Below are positions 15,778-24,675 of a stretch of 50,256 bases of DNA, in pieces (the first letter of the stretch is position 1; each line of letters opens with the position of its first letter). Under the pieces are notes generated by a model. It had not been told where the DNA came from. It saw only the letters and a list, made by a program, of their open reading frames with translations, and made no database searches. Source of the stretch: Gemmatimonadota bacterium. GTDB taxonomy: Bacteria > Gemmatimonadota > Gemmatimonadetes > Longimicrobiales > Gaopeijiaceae. The stretch covers positions 1 through 50,256 of the forward strand of contig JAPPGI010000212.1 of assembly GCA_028874985.1 (NCBI GenBank), given 5' to 3'. Both the position numbers and the translations under genes were made by a program.

Positions 15778-16683
15778 ATGTCCATTCCCTGCTTCAGAAA
15801 GGCCTTGGATTCCCGCCGTTTACGACTGCATCCCGGTCGTCTCGCGTCGGTTCAGTCGACCGCCCGCAAACGGCAAGAGCGGCAGATCGTGCGGTCCCTA
15901 TTGAATTTACGTGATCTCCTGCCGTGGTTCGGGCCTTGGGTACTCTGCCCGAGCGGCAGGCCCGTGTCCGACCGGACCATCGAATGCGATCTGAAGTTCC
16001 TGATCGCAGTCTTCAACTGGGCCGCCAAGTCGAGGGACGAGGCGGGGCGGCTGCTCCTCGGCTCGAACCCGCTGAAGGGCCTGAAGACACCCACGGCGAA
16101 GAATCCGGTCAGGGTCGTCCTGCTGGAGGAGGAATACCACGCGCTGGTCCGAGTCTCCCGGAAGATGGACTGGCGATTCCATGTCGCCTTGGTGCTCGCG
16201 CACGAGACCGGACACCGTATCGGGGCCATCCGCAAGCTCCGGTGGACGGATATCGACCTTGAAGGCGGAGTGGTGCGGTGGCGTGCAGAGCACGAGAAGA
16301 CCGGCTACGAGCACACCACGCCGGTAACCGCCGAAGTCCTGGACGCCTTGGAAGAGGCGCGAAGGGAGAATCCCGGAAACGGGGACGCTCCGGTGCTACC
16401 CGCATCCACGGATGCCTCAAGGTGCGCGGGACGTTCGCTGGTCCGCTACTGGTGGAACCGAGCCGAGAAGCTCGCCGGTTTGGAACCCCAGCGCGGCAGG
16501 GGCTGGCACTCGCTGAGGCGGAAGTTCGCCAGCGACCTGATGGACCAGCCCCTCAAGGTGCTCTGCGAGTTGGGAGGCTGGAAGACGGCCAAGACCGTCC
16601 TTCAGTGTTACCAGAGGGCCGACGAGGACCGGCTTCGGAAGGCGCTCGCTAGCCGCCGCAACGGCGCGCTCGATCCCGTTTAG
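15778..16683 (+). CDS. Tyrosine recombinase / integrase
   Basis: Predicted 301 residues, with the catalytic domain complete: R147 (HETGHRIGAIRKL), K174 (EKTGYEHTTP), H244 and R247 (WHSLRRKF), W268 in the usual late His/Trp position (LGGW) and nucleophile Y278. Such enzymes integrate and excise mobile elements. From about residue 58 (PSGRPVSDRTIECDLKFLIA) it matches the core-binding region, but the first 55 residues look unlike an arm or core-binding domain, so the 5' end may be truncated or rearranged. It lies downstream of the transfer genes and cargo and probably marks the right side of the conjugative element. No attachment repeat could be recognised. Confidence 0.85.
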   Translation: MSIPCFRKALDSRRLRLHPGRLASVQSTARKRQERQIVRSLLNLRDLLPWFGPWVLCPSGRPVSDRTIECDLKFLIAVFNWAAKSRDEAGRLLLGSNPLKGLKTPTAKNPVRVVLLEEEYHALVRVSRKMDWRFHVALVLAHETGHRIGAIRKLRWTDIDLEGGVVRWRAEHEKTGYEHTTPVTAEVLDALEEARRENPGNGDAPVLPASTDASRCAGRSLVRYWWNRAEKLAGLEPQRGRGWHSLRRKFASDLMDQPLKVLCELGGWKTAKTVLQCYQRADEDRLRKALASRRNGALDPV

Positions 16684-16807
16684 CGGGAACGAATCGGCGG
16701 GAATCCTGACCTCCAATCCCGTAACCTCAACCATCGCAACGCGATGAGAATCTGTGACCTCCCGCCGTTACGTCAGGGTCAAGGGGGGAGGGGATGAACT
16801 GTCAGCA

Positions 16808-17340
16808 CTAACGTCCTGGAGCCTTCACCAGGTAGTAGCACCCGGCGGCGGCCGCCCAGGTCGCCGACTCCACACGAATCATGTCTGCAAGGCGGGTGGA
16901 TTCGGTGAAGTAGGGATCCTTCAATGTCGCATGCAGGGTCGAGTGGGTTACCGAGTGGGAAAGACCTCCAAGAGGTTGCTCCAGACGGTTGACCGAGGCC
17001 CTCGCTCGACCTGAGTCGCGGTCGCCGTCGGCAGTAGCGAGAATGACACCGGCACCGGGGTAGATCTCGGCGGAGGTGTCGCGCCAGAACATGCCGTCGG
17101 TGTCGGCGGCTCGCTCAAGCCCCTCCCGATTGCCGCCGCCATTTCCGGGACCGCGATTCTCTCCCAGGTCCCGTCGATGATGCCGATCGTCGAAAGCCGC
17201 GGGGCAGGGCTGTCGAGGGCGGCCGCAAGGGCCGCAACGATCTCCTCGCCGACGGCCCCGTCCTGTCCTCCCAGGGCCGAGGGCACCGTGCCCCAGCCGG
17301 CCACGGCCACCATCTGCAACAGGACCGCTTTCGCTCTCAT
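16808..17340 (-). CDS. Secreted protein of unknown function (frameshifted)
   Basis: Two frames must be joined: from the ATG at 17340 (signal peptide MRAKAVLLQMVAVAGWG..SALG) through PRLSTIGIIDGTWERIAVPE to about 17120, then another frame through RAADTDGMFWRDTSAEIYPG to the TAG at 16808. The result is about 176 residues, exported, mostly soluble. The start overlaps the CDP-alcohol phosphatidyltransferase stop as ATGA, so it is the last gene of that operon. No family is recognised. The break is a single-base shift in an otherwise coherent protein. Confidence 0.65.
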
Positions 17341-17927
17341 CCACGGACTCCAAGCCGACGGTAGACGAAGACCGCCCGCGCGCACATCGAATGAACGGAA
17401 AAGAAGACGAGCACCGAAAGAACGGGGACACCCCATGCGGGGCCCAGCATCCCGAGCACCATCAGGAGCATCAACCTGTCGGCCCGCTTCACGAGGCCGA
17501 CATTGCACGTCACGCCCTCGACTTCGGAGCGGGCCTTGAAATAGCTGGCGATGTTGGATCCGGATGCGGCGAGCACGGCGAGCACGGCCCCGGCGTGGCC
17601 AACGGGGTCGGACAGGTAGTAATGGAGAAAGATCCCCAGGAAGAGCACGCTGTCGGCGACCCGGTCCATCGCCGAATCGACGAACCCGCCGAGCTTCGAT
17701 CCTCCCTGATGCCGCGCCCGGGCCGTCGCCCCGTCCAGCAGGTCGAACGTCCCCGACAGGGCGATCCCCGCGGCCGCCCAGCGAAAGGAACCGAGCGCGA
17801 AGCCCGCCGCCGCCGCCGCGGCGACCACCAGACCGAGACTGGACAGCACGTTTGGATGGACGGGAATGTGCCTGCCGACGGGGGCCAGCCATCTCGCCGC
17901 CAAGGGTCTGAGCAGAGTTGTGAGCAT
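17337..17927 (-). CDS. CDP-alcohol phosphatidyltransferase family protein
   Basis: Predicted 196-residue membrane protein with about six hydrophobic segments. It carries the family signature as DLLDGATARARHQGG followed by GGFVDSAMDRVAD, supplying the metal-binding aspartates (DG..AR...G...D...D). These enzymes join a CDP-activated lipid to an alcohol such as glycerol phosphate or inositol phosphate at the inner membrane. The spacing and sequence resemble the phosphatidylinositol-phosphate-synthase-like branch, but the alcohol cannot be told from sequence. The ATG at 17927 shares one base with the glycosyltransferase stop (TGATG). Confidence 0.85.
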   Translation of the reverse strand: MLTTLLRPLAARWLAPVGRHIPVHPNVLSSLGLVVAAAAAAGFALGSFRWAAAGIALSGTFDLLDGATARARHQGGSKLGGFVDSAMDRVADSVLFLGIFLHYYLSDPVGHAGAVLAVLAASGSNIASYFKARSEVEGVTCNVGLVKRADRLMLLMVLGMLGPAWGVPVLSVLVFFSVHSMCARAVFVYRRLGVRG

Positions 17928-19194
17928 CAGCGCCACCCCTGGGCCCAGGAGCCGGATTCGGCGCCTGCCCACTCCAGGACCTGACCCGCCGGCATCCCCT
18001 GGCTCAGGACCCGCTTCTGCTCGACAACCACTTCGTAGAGGCGCTCGACCTTGCGGATCATCGCCACGAGACTGAATTCCGACACCGCCAGTCTGCGACC
18101 CGTCCTGGCCATTCCCGTGCGCAGCTCGCGGTTCCGGCAGACGTGCCTCACCGCAGCGGCGATTTCGAGGCCTGAATCGCCCTCGACGACCCATCCGGTC
18201 TTGCCGTGGACGAGGTATTCGTCGATTCCCTTCGACTCGCGACCGATCAGGGGCACGCCGCAGGCGAGCGCCTCGATGCCGACTAGCCCGAACCCCTCCG
18301 CGTCGGAGAGAAAGAGCACGCAGTCGCTCGCGCGATACACGTCGGGCATTTCTTCGGGAGAGAAGGAGTCGACCAGCAGGGTCACACGGTCCCTGAGCCT
18401 CGAACCATGGATCCGACTGCGCACTTCCTCGAAGAACCCGGGCTCGGAAGTGTTTCTGGTGGTCGTGATGGCCAGGTGGACGTCCTCGGACTCGAGAAGG
18501 GGGCTGGAGACCGCGTCCAGGATCCCCGTGATGCCCTTCCGACGGACCACCCGGCCCGGGGCGAGCAACAGCGTCGCGGCACCGCCGGGACAGAGCGCCC
18601 GGCGGATTCGGCGTGGTGCGACACCGGGTGAAAGCGCTCCACGTCGACGCCGTGACGGATCAGGTGGAGCTTTTCCGGAGGAGCGCCCCGGCTGATGGCC
18701 CAGTCGTAGAAGCGCCGGCTCGGAGCAAGGGCGGCGTCGTACGTCCCGTGCTTGAACATGAACTGCCCGAAGGCGAGTTCGACCTCGTAGCAGTTCACCC
18801 CCGAAATCCAGCGGCGCTGTTCTGGCATGGGGGTGTTGTGGTCGGTGAACACGATGGCCGGAGGTCCCGGGAGCGTGTCCGCGATCAGCGTCAGGGCGAT
18901 TCCCGGGAGCACGCTCTGAACATGGATCACATCGGGGCGGAGACTCCTGAGCAGGCGATGGAACGGGACCAGCGTGCTCAGCGGCGCCCGGGCCGAGTTG
19001 AACTCGGAGAGCCCCGCAACGCGTGCCACCTCGAAGGGGTAGCTGTGCTCGTCCCCGTAGTGCGGCGGCAGATCGGAGGTCACGACCACGACCTGATGGC
19101 CCCGCCCGCTCAGGTACTCCCCCAGGTTGTACGCGTATGTCTCGCTCCCCCCGATGACGGGGTAGAGCGCCCGGCTGACGATGCAGATCTTCAC
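17927..19194 (-). CDS. GT4 family glycosyltransferase (frameshifted)
   Basis: The N-terminal GT-B half reads from a GTG at 19194 (MKICIVSRALYPVIGGSETY, then VIHVQSVLPGIALTL and RHGVDVERFHPV). The C-terminal half continues in another frame (TLLLAPGRVVRRKGI, then SDAEGFGLVGIEALACGVPL), giving about 422 residues. The E-x7-E motif (EGFGLVGIE) is intact. The frame changes at about 18605-18625, apparently by one lost base. GT4 enzymes are retaining transferases, many of them PimA-like or capsule mannosyltransferases. With a lipid head-group transferase next in the operon, a glycolipid product is plausible. The GTG overlaps the reductase stop as GTGA. Confidence 0.82.
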
Positions 19195-20108
19195 GATTCC
19201 ACCTCGCTGGAGGGAGTCCCCTGCGGGAACTTGTAGTACATGAGGCGGGATGCGTTCGGCGCCATTCGACGTACCAGCGCGTCCGCCTCGGAGCGCGCCA
19301 TGGGAGCGAACCGGGAGGCGTAGCGGACGTTCTCTTCCAGCTGCCGGACCGAGTCGCAGCCAACGAGCACCGTGGACACGGGTTGACTAAGTGCAAAACG
19401 CAGAAACGGTTCCACGGTTTCAAACCAGTCCAGGCCGGAGACCAGGCCCCCCCAGTACGCGTACATCCCGATGACGCCGACTCCGGCGTCCGCCGCCACG
19501 GGCAGAACGGACGTGAGGAACGATTTGTAGTGCCTCTCGGCCGGATTGACCGGGATCATCACGGTGTCGAAGTCGAAGGTCTCCAGACAGCGGCGGATCA
19601 CCCCGGGACTCCGATGACCGGTGACCCCCAGGTAGCGCACCAGCCCCGCCTCCCTGGCTTCCACAAGCGCCTCCATCGCTCCGCCGGCCCCGAAGATCCG
19701 GCTTATTTCCTCGTCGGTCCGCACGTCGTGCAGCTGCCACAGGTCGAGACGGTCGGTCCGAAGCCGCCGCAGGGTCTCGTGCAGCTGTGCCCGGGCCGTC
19801 TCGCGGTCGCGGGCGTGGGTCTTGCTCGCCAGGAAGATCCCGTCGCGGCGCCCCTCCAGGCCCTCGCCGAGAAAGATCTCGCTGCTCGCGTAGAGTCGCG
19901 CCGTGTCGAAGAAGGTCACCCCCAGGTCGAGTGCCCGCCCGACCAGACGTACGGCCTCCCTCCTTCCATCGCGCTTCGTGAGGAGCCGGTTCCCGCCCAA
20001 TCCCAGCAGGCTCACCGCCACCGCCGTGTCGCCCAGGGGCCGCCCTTCGAGCGCCGCGGCTCGTCGTGCGCGGACACCGCCAGACATCTCCGTGGCGTCC
20101 ATTCTCAT
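19191..20108 (-). CDS. Aldo/keto reductase
   Basis: Predicted 305 residues, TIM-barrel oxidoreductase using NAD(P)H. The catalytic tetrad is visible: Asp and Tyr in TFFDTARLYASSE, Lys in LASKTHAR, His in LWQLHDV. The C-terminal region has the cofactor-binding-type STVLVGCDSVRQLEENV. First gene of the minus-strand operon with the glycosyltransferase, lipid transferase and secreted protein. The carbonyl substrate is unknown. Confidence 0.88.
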   Translation of the reverse strand: MRMDATEMSGGVRARRAAALEGRPLGDTAVAVSLLGLGGNRLLTKRDGRREAVRLVGRALDLGVTFFDTARLYASSEIFLGEGLEGRRDGIFLASKTHARDRETARAQLHETLRRLRTDRLDLWQLHDVRTDEEISRIFGAGGAMEALVEAREAGLVRYLGVTGHRSPGVIRRCLETFDFDTVMIPVNPAERHYKSFLTSVLPVAADAGVGVIGMYAYWGGLVSGLDWFETVEPFLRFALSQPVSTVLVGCDSVRQLEENVRYASRFAPMARSEADALVRRMAPNASRLMYYKFPQGTPSSEVES

Positions 20109-20170
20109 CTCTTTCTCCGGCGCGGACGGGGTTCGGTGGGCCAGGTGAATGATACTGTCCGTTCTCTTGC

Positions 20171-20204
20171 GCCGCCCGCAGCCGCCCGCAGCCGCCCGCA
20201 GCCG
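20171..20204. repeat. 10-bp tandem repeat
   Basis: GCCGCCCGCA is repeated three times (20171-20200) plus GCCG, in the divergent spacer between the aldo/keto reductase operon and the exported protein gene at 20303. Confidence 0.8.
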
Positions 20205-20302
20205 AAACTTGCAAACGTCCGGCTGGAGGTCCAGTTTGTAAAATGGTGACCTGAAGTGACAGCGTGGCCGTCACCACCTGAAGAACTCCGGGAGGGGACA
20301 AG

Positions 20303-21094
20303 ATGATCGCACCAGCCAGACAACAGCTTCGGACGTGGTTCGCGGCCTGCTCAATCGCAGCCACCCTGCTGGCTCTTCCATCGCATGGGGCCGGGCAGCC
20401 GGTTACCTGCGACGCCGACCGCATGCCCGCACTGCCGCTTCCGGAGCTGCGGATCTCCCAGCCGACGGCGGAGCTGCGGACGACACCGGAATCCGATGGC
20501 AGAGTCGTCATCACGCTTCCGCAGGACGTGGAGGTTCCCCTTCTCGGGCGCCACGACGGCTGGTTCGTCGTGAACTACCGCGATGGCAACCGTTATCGCC
20601 GGCTGTTCATGTCCGCACAGGCAGCCGAGAGTCCCCTCTCGGCCGACTATGGCCCCAGGAACTTCGCGGCCCAACGGTGGAGCGACGCGCATTCCCGGAT
20701 CTGCGCGAAGGTTTCAAGAGCGAGGACTGCCGCGAAATCGTTTGTCGGCGGCGCGTTGCTTGCGGGCGCCTCCGCGCTTCTGTTGCGGGCCTTGTTCGAA
20801 GACGACGACGACCACTACTACGAGGCCAACGGCCATGCCTGGCACTTCGAAACCGAGAACCGCTACGGCAAGATCCTCGCCGTGTGGACCGGCGTGAGCG
20901 TCGCTGGGATCGCCGGCGCGGCGTACCAGGCCATCCGACTCAGGCAGTCCAGGAAGGAACTGGCGGATCTCGGCTCGCCACCGCTGCACAATGGGGGGGG
21001 CTTGCCTCTGCCCAGGCTGGGCGGCGCCAGAGGCGACCTCCGGTTCGATTCGGCGACGGGGCGCCAGACTCTCGTGGTGACCTGGCAACCCTGA
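20303..21094 (+). CDS. Exported SH3-like hypothetical protein with membrane segments
   Basis: Predicted 263 residues. A signal peptide (AACSIAATLLALPSHGAG) is followed by a region resembling a bacterial SH3 fold (about 45-110: LRTTPESDGRVVITLPQDVE, then WFVVNYRDGNRYRRLFM). Two hydrophobic segments follow (SFVGGALLAGASALLLRALF and AVWTGVSVAGIAGAAYQAI), separated by an acidic DDDDHYYE loop. A GAGGGG site precedes the ATG. SH3-type modules often bind peptidoglycan or peptides. The specific role is unknown. Confidence 0.7.
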   Translation: MIAPARQQLRTWFAACSIAATLLALPSHGAGQPVTCDADRMPALPLPELRISQPTAELRTTPESDGRVVITLPQDVEVPLLGRHDGWFVVNYRDGNRYRRLFMSAQAAESPLSADYGPRNFAAQRWSDAHSRICAKVSRARTAAKSFVGGALLAGASALLLRALFEDDDDHYYEANGHAWHFETENRYGKILAVWTGVSVAGIAGAAYQAIRLRQSRKELADLGSPPLHNGGGLPLPRLGGARGDLRFDSATGRQTLVVTWQP

Positions 21095-21214
21095 CAGCCC
21101 GTGGCGGGCGGACAATCCCGCCGGCGCGGGACCGGGGCATTGCGGAAATCGGCCATGGCATGGCAACATTCTCGCCATGCCAACCACCCCATCACCCCGC
21201 ACAGCGAGGACGTC

Positions 21215-21535
21215 ATGGCCAAGTACATGTTTCGAACCAGTTACACGCAATCCGGTCTGAAGGGGCTTCTCGCCGAGGGCGGCACCGGCCGGGAGGCCGC
21301 CCTGCGTCAGACGATCGAGGCAGCCGGCGGCAGCTTGGAGGGGTTCTACTACGCCTTCGGGGATTGCGACCTCTATCTGATCGCCGACCTCCCCGACGAA
21401 GCGACGGCCACGGCGCTGGCGCTGAACATCGCCGCGGCGGGTGCGCTAACCGTATCCGTGACCGTTCTGCTAACCCCCGAGACGGTGGACGCTGCAGCGG
21501 GGAAGTCGGTGACGTACCGGTTGCCGGGCGACTGA
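21215..21535 (+). CDS. GYD domain protein
   Basis: Predicted 106 residues. It begins AKYMFRTSYTQSGLKGLLAE and contains GGSLEGFYYAFGDCDLYLIA, the alpha/beta dimeric fold pattern of GYD-domain proteins (the Gly-x-Asp is here GDCD). The function of the family is not established. The ATG at 21215 follows an AGCGAGG site; longer in-frame starts lack one. Confidence 0.85.
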   Translation: MAKYMFRTSYTQSGLKGLLAEGGTGREAALRQTIEAAGGSLEGFYYAFGDCDLYLIADLPDEATATALALNIAAAGALTVSVTVLLTPETVDAAAGKSVTYRLPGD

Positions 21536-21633
21536 GTGGGATCCACCGACCGACGCGGGTTCGTTCGCCGCTCCGGGGACCCGTCCGGTCCTGCTGACCG
21601 GCCATAGGGCCGCGGCGCCGGCCTGCCCGACGG

Positions 21634-22257
21634 GTGCTGCGCCCGGATCGAAAGCACGGCTGGATCGAGGTGATATCCGGCGTCATGTTCAGCGGCAAGA
21701 CCGAGGAGCTGATCCGGCGCGTTCGGTGCGCCCTCATCGCCAGTCGGCGTGTTCAGCTCTTCAAGTCCCACCTCGACGACCGCTACGGCAGCCAATTCCG
21801 CATTTCGTCCCACGACGGGCGGCAGATCGACGCCGAACCCGTATCCAACTCCGTGCGGATCGCCGAGAAGGTCCGCGCGGAGACGCAGGTCGTCGCCATC
21901 GACGAAGCCCAGTTCCTGGACGACGGCATCTGCGAGGTCGCCGATGCGCTCGCGGACGCCGGGATGCGCGTCATCGTGGCGGGCACCGACATGGACTTCC
22001 GCGGCGAACCCTTCGGACCCATGGGACTGCTCCTGGCGCGCGCGGAACGCATCGACAAGCTGCACGCGATCTGCGTTCTGTGCGGTGACCCGGCGACGAG
22101 GAACCAGCGGCTGATCGACGGGAGGCCCGCGCCGGCGGAGGGGCCGACGATACAGGTGGGGGGCTCGGAGAGCTACGAGGCGCGCTGCCGGCGCTGCCAC
22201 GAAGTGCCCGAGCGAGGGCGGGCCCAGGGCGAGCTGGTCCTGGGGGAACCTGCGTAG
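21634..22257 (+). CDS. tdk: Thymidine kinase
   Basis: Predicted 207 residues. Type II thymidine kinase phosphorylating thymidine in pyrimidine salvage. P-loop [12 protein letters not shown] near residues 15-26, Walker B/catalytic segment [12 protein letters not shown], lasso-like loop [12 protein letters not shown], and a zinc site from CVLCG and CRRCH. Start is GTG at 21634. Stands alone with its own upstream spacer. Confidence 0.93.
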   Translation: MLRPDRKHGWIEVISGVMFSGKTEELIRRVRCALIASRRVQLFKSHLDDRYGSQFRISSHDGRQIDAEPVSNSVRIAEKVRAETQVVAIDEAQFLDDGICEVADALADAGMRVIVAGTDMDFRGEPFGPMGLLLARAERIDKLHAICVLCGDPATRNQRLIDGRPAPAEGPTIQVGGSESYEARCRRCHEVPERGRAQGELVLGEPA

Positions 22258-22278
22258 GAACGCGACAGGGGTCGGCCG

Positions 22279-22740
22279 GTGGTGAGCCCGCATCCTCTTC
22301 CGCCGGGCAAAGGCGATACGCCATTCGGTCTCGGAGGATGGCTGCTGGTCTACCTCTGCGCCTCCATCCCCTACCTGCTGTTCCATTCGGCTGGCCTGTC
22401 GGGACTTTTCGACTATCCCCTCTGGCTGCTTGCCGCCACCTTCCTTCTCCTGGCCTCGCCGCTCGCTCTCATCCTCCTGAAATCGCCGCGGGCTCCCGGT
22501 TGGAACGTGGTCGCGCTGTGGGTGGTCGCGCTCTCGATCACGCTGCGAGCCGCCGCCGTCCCCTTCACTCGCCCGAGCGGCGACGCGGCAGATGGCAGCG
22601 ACCCGGAAGACCGGGCCGTCGCGATCGCGATCCTTGCTGTCATCGTGGCCGTGTCGCTGGCATGGGCGACGATCTGGACGGCCTACTTCCGGCGATCGGT
22701 CCGCGTTCGGAACACCTTTTTTCCACCGGGTGCGGAGTGA
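22279..22740 (+). CDS. DUF2569-like membrane protein
   Basis: Predicted 153 residues with four hydrophobic segments, beginning GLGGWLLVYLCAS as in DUF2569 proteins, then ALWVVALSITLRAAAVPF and AIAILAVIVAVSLAWATIW. Unknown function in the inner membrane. It begins 21 bases after thymidine kinase and may be co-transcribed with it. Confidence 0.7.
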   Translation: MVSPHPLPPGKGDTPFGLGGWLLVYLCASIPYLLFHSAGLSGLFDYPLWLLAATFLLLASPLALILLKSPRAPGWNVVALWVVALSITLRAAAVPFTRPSGDAADGSDPEDRAVAIAILAVIVAVSLAWATIWTAYFRRSVRVRNTFFPPGAE

Positions 22741-22820
22741 TAGGCGGTTTGGATCCGGGCATCGCGATCGTTGAGTTCGGTCGAGACGATGTTCGGATAC
22801 CTTGCTTGCGCAGGACGCCC

Positions 22821-22866
22821 TTAGCCACGATTATTCGCAACGTGACAATTATCCACTCCTGGCTAA
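22821..22866. promoter_or_regulatory. Inverted repeat upstream of the ATPase remnant
   Basis: TTAGCCA (22821-22827) and TGGCTAA (22860-22866) are perfect reverse complements flanking an A/T-rich 32-base stretch, immediately upstream of the remnant at 22885. Candidate promoter/operator region. Confidence 0.4.
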
Positions 22867-22884
22867 AGCCGGCTAAGGAGACCG

Positions 22885-23507
22885 ATGGCGGGAGATCCCT
22901 GGCATTTCCGGCGCGCCGGACTCGCCGAACAGGTGCTCAGTACACTCGCGCCGGATCCAGCCGCGCCGGTCTGGCGGCCATGTTCTCGAGCCGGGAAGTC
23001 CCGTTCTTCCATTTTGCCACACCCATCGATCTTCCTGAACTCGGCAAGCCCTTCGTCGACCATCTCGTCTCCGTGTTCCGCAGAGCGGCCGGCCGAACGC
23101 CGGATCGCGACGCGATGCTCGATGCCTTCGTCCGTCTTCATCGCAACCCCCACTTCTTTCGCCTGCTCGTTCAGACGATGTTGCACGACCCGGACCGTAC
23201 CGTCGGATCGGCTCTCGATCATGTCCGGGAGCGCATCGCCGCGGACCTGGGCTACCCGGACGCATGGTTGGCCCTCACTCCGATTCAGCGAGAGACCGTA
23301 CGCGCCCTGGCGATGGGCGCTTCGAGGCCGTTCAGCCGAGTCTTTCGCGCGGCCCTGGGGGCTGCCCTGGGCGAAGAGGCCCCGAGCGCGGCGCGCGTGC
23401 AGGCGGCACTTCGGAGGCTGGAACGCCTGGGGATCGTCGACACCGCGAGGGGAAAGTGGGAGGTTGCGGATCCAGAGTTTGGAGGATGGATCATCGAAAG
23501 ACCTTAG
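22885..23507 (+). pseudogene. Internally deleted AAA-type ATPase
   Basis: The first about 25 codons (MAGDPWHFRRAGLAEQVLST) read like the start of the archaeal-type AAA ATPases. At about 22950 the sequence jumps to a second frame at AGSSRAGLAAMFSSREVPFF, which in that family follows the Walker B segment, and then runs to a complete C-terminal winged-helix region (LPELGKPFVDHL..LGIVDTARGKWEVADPE). The P-loop and Walker B segments are missing, so nucleotide hydrolysis is lost. The deletion is inferred from family layout. The remnant ends tail-to-tail with the ParB-like gene, overlapping it by 4 bases. Confidence 0.6.
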
Positions 23508-24217
23508 CCCCAACCATCCCCCACGACCAACTCGTCCCGTTCCATCGTGAGTCGCTCAACCTCTTCCACCAACTCGGCGATCCGGGCATCCCTTTTCTCA
23601 ATCTCCGTCTTCAGGAAGGCAACCTGGCTTCGCAGTTCGGAGACTCTCGACCTCTCTTGCCGCTTCTCCTCCACCGCCTTCCCGGAGCTCTTTCGCGCCC
23701 CGGTCGTAGCAGCCCTCCTTTCCTTGGCCGCCAGTGAACGGAGCGTCTCGGATCCTTTGGCCAGCGCTTCCCCGTGCCCGGCCCGAATCTGCGCCTTCAC
23801 CCGCTGAATCGTTCTCTTGCTCACCCCCGCCTGTACAGCGGCCGCCTCGTTCGATAAGGGTGACACGGTGTCACCCTTTCCCGTCGCCGCAGGGCGATGT
23901 GACGGCATCCATTCGGCCGCGAGCAACACGACCGCCGCCCGCTGCTCCGCCGTCATATGGCGGCGATGCGCGTTCTTTCCCAGGACGTACTCCACCAGTT
24001 CCAATCCTTCCGCGAGAGTTCGTGTCTTCGGTTCAAGCTCCAGAATCTCGCAGGCTCGGTACCGATGCCACCCGTCTACGATCTTGTCGCCGACCAGATC
24101 GATCGGCTCCAGCTGCCCCTGCTCCCGAATGTCATTGACGAGGGCATTGAACGATTCCGCGTCCATGTCACCACAGAGGGACGAAAGGGGGTGGCGGGTG
24201 AAACGCCGATCGGTCAT
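23504..24217 (-). CDS. ParB-like N-terminal domain protein with coiled coil
   Basis: Predicted 237 residues. The ParB/sulfiredoxin-type N-terminal domain spans about 1-85 (LVNDIREQGQLEPIDLVGDK, IVDGWHRYRA). An HTH-like region follows (AAAVQAGVSKRTIQRVKAQI), and a long charged coiled coil forms the C-terminus (LRSQVAFLKTEIEKRDARIA). This resembles orphan ParB-like regulators or plasmid/phage proteins rather than chromosomal ParB, as no ParA is adjacent. The ATG at 24217 is chosen because the ParB-type motif begins shortly after; the longer frame lacks similarity. Confidence 0.78.
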   Translation of the reverse strand: MTDRRFTRHPLSSLCGDMDAESFNALVNDIREQGQLEPIDLVGDKIVDGWHRYRACEILELEPKTRTLAEGLELVEYVLGKNAHRRHMTAEQRAAVVLLAAEWMPSHRPAATGKGDTVSPLSNEAAAVQAGVSKRTIQRVKAQIRAGHGEALAKGSETLRSLAAKERRAATTGARKSSGKAVEEKRQERSRVSELRSQVAFLKTEIEKRDARIAELVEEVERLTMERDELVVGDGWG

Positions 24218-24675
24218 TCCTCTTCCTCCGTTGGCTCGAATGCCCCATCTCGCATCGTGATTCGTCCGCGCCACGATGGGCCTTTGGCGGGCGTTGTGTC
24301 AAGGGAAAGGGACGGCTGACGTGAACTTCGGCAACACCCCCATTCCCCGTTACTGCACGACCGACTCTCGGGTCCGAAGAGAGCGCCCCGTCCCGCAACA
24401 CGCTGTTGCACAAGACTTTGCGCGTCAGTACCGATGGTCGAGTCGTCGTGACTACTCTGCTGCACACTGACTACGCTCCTCACACCATGAGCGCCCCGCC
24501 GCCCGCCACGGCTCTTCAGCTGCCTGGCTTGACCGTAATCGAATGTCGTCATCCGACGGTTCCCCTGCTTCCGACAATCAGACGCCCAGATTCTTGCGGA
24601 ATGCCGTCATCAGACCCTATCATTACCATTGATCATCAAACGAGTAACATGACCTCTTATCGGTGAGCCGGATCA
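24218..24675. other. Gene-free region between ParB-like gene and propeller
   Basis: I see no credible gene, RNA or repeat here. It presumably carries the promoters of the divergent flanking genes. Confidence 0.4.

Noticed and set aside
16684-16807. tRNA-based attachment site after the integrase
   Set aside because: No cloverleaf-like or GTTCGA-type T-loop sequence is present, and no repeat could be paired because the other end of the element is outside the window.
22338-23507. 389-codon plus-strand frame as one gene
   Set aside because: Its first 200 codons are an out-of-frame reading of the DUF2569-like gene and spacer; only the part after about 22950 resembles a protein, and that is the ATPase remnant.
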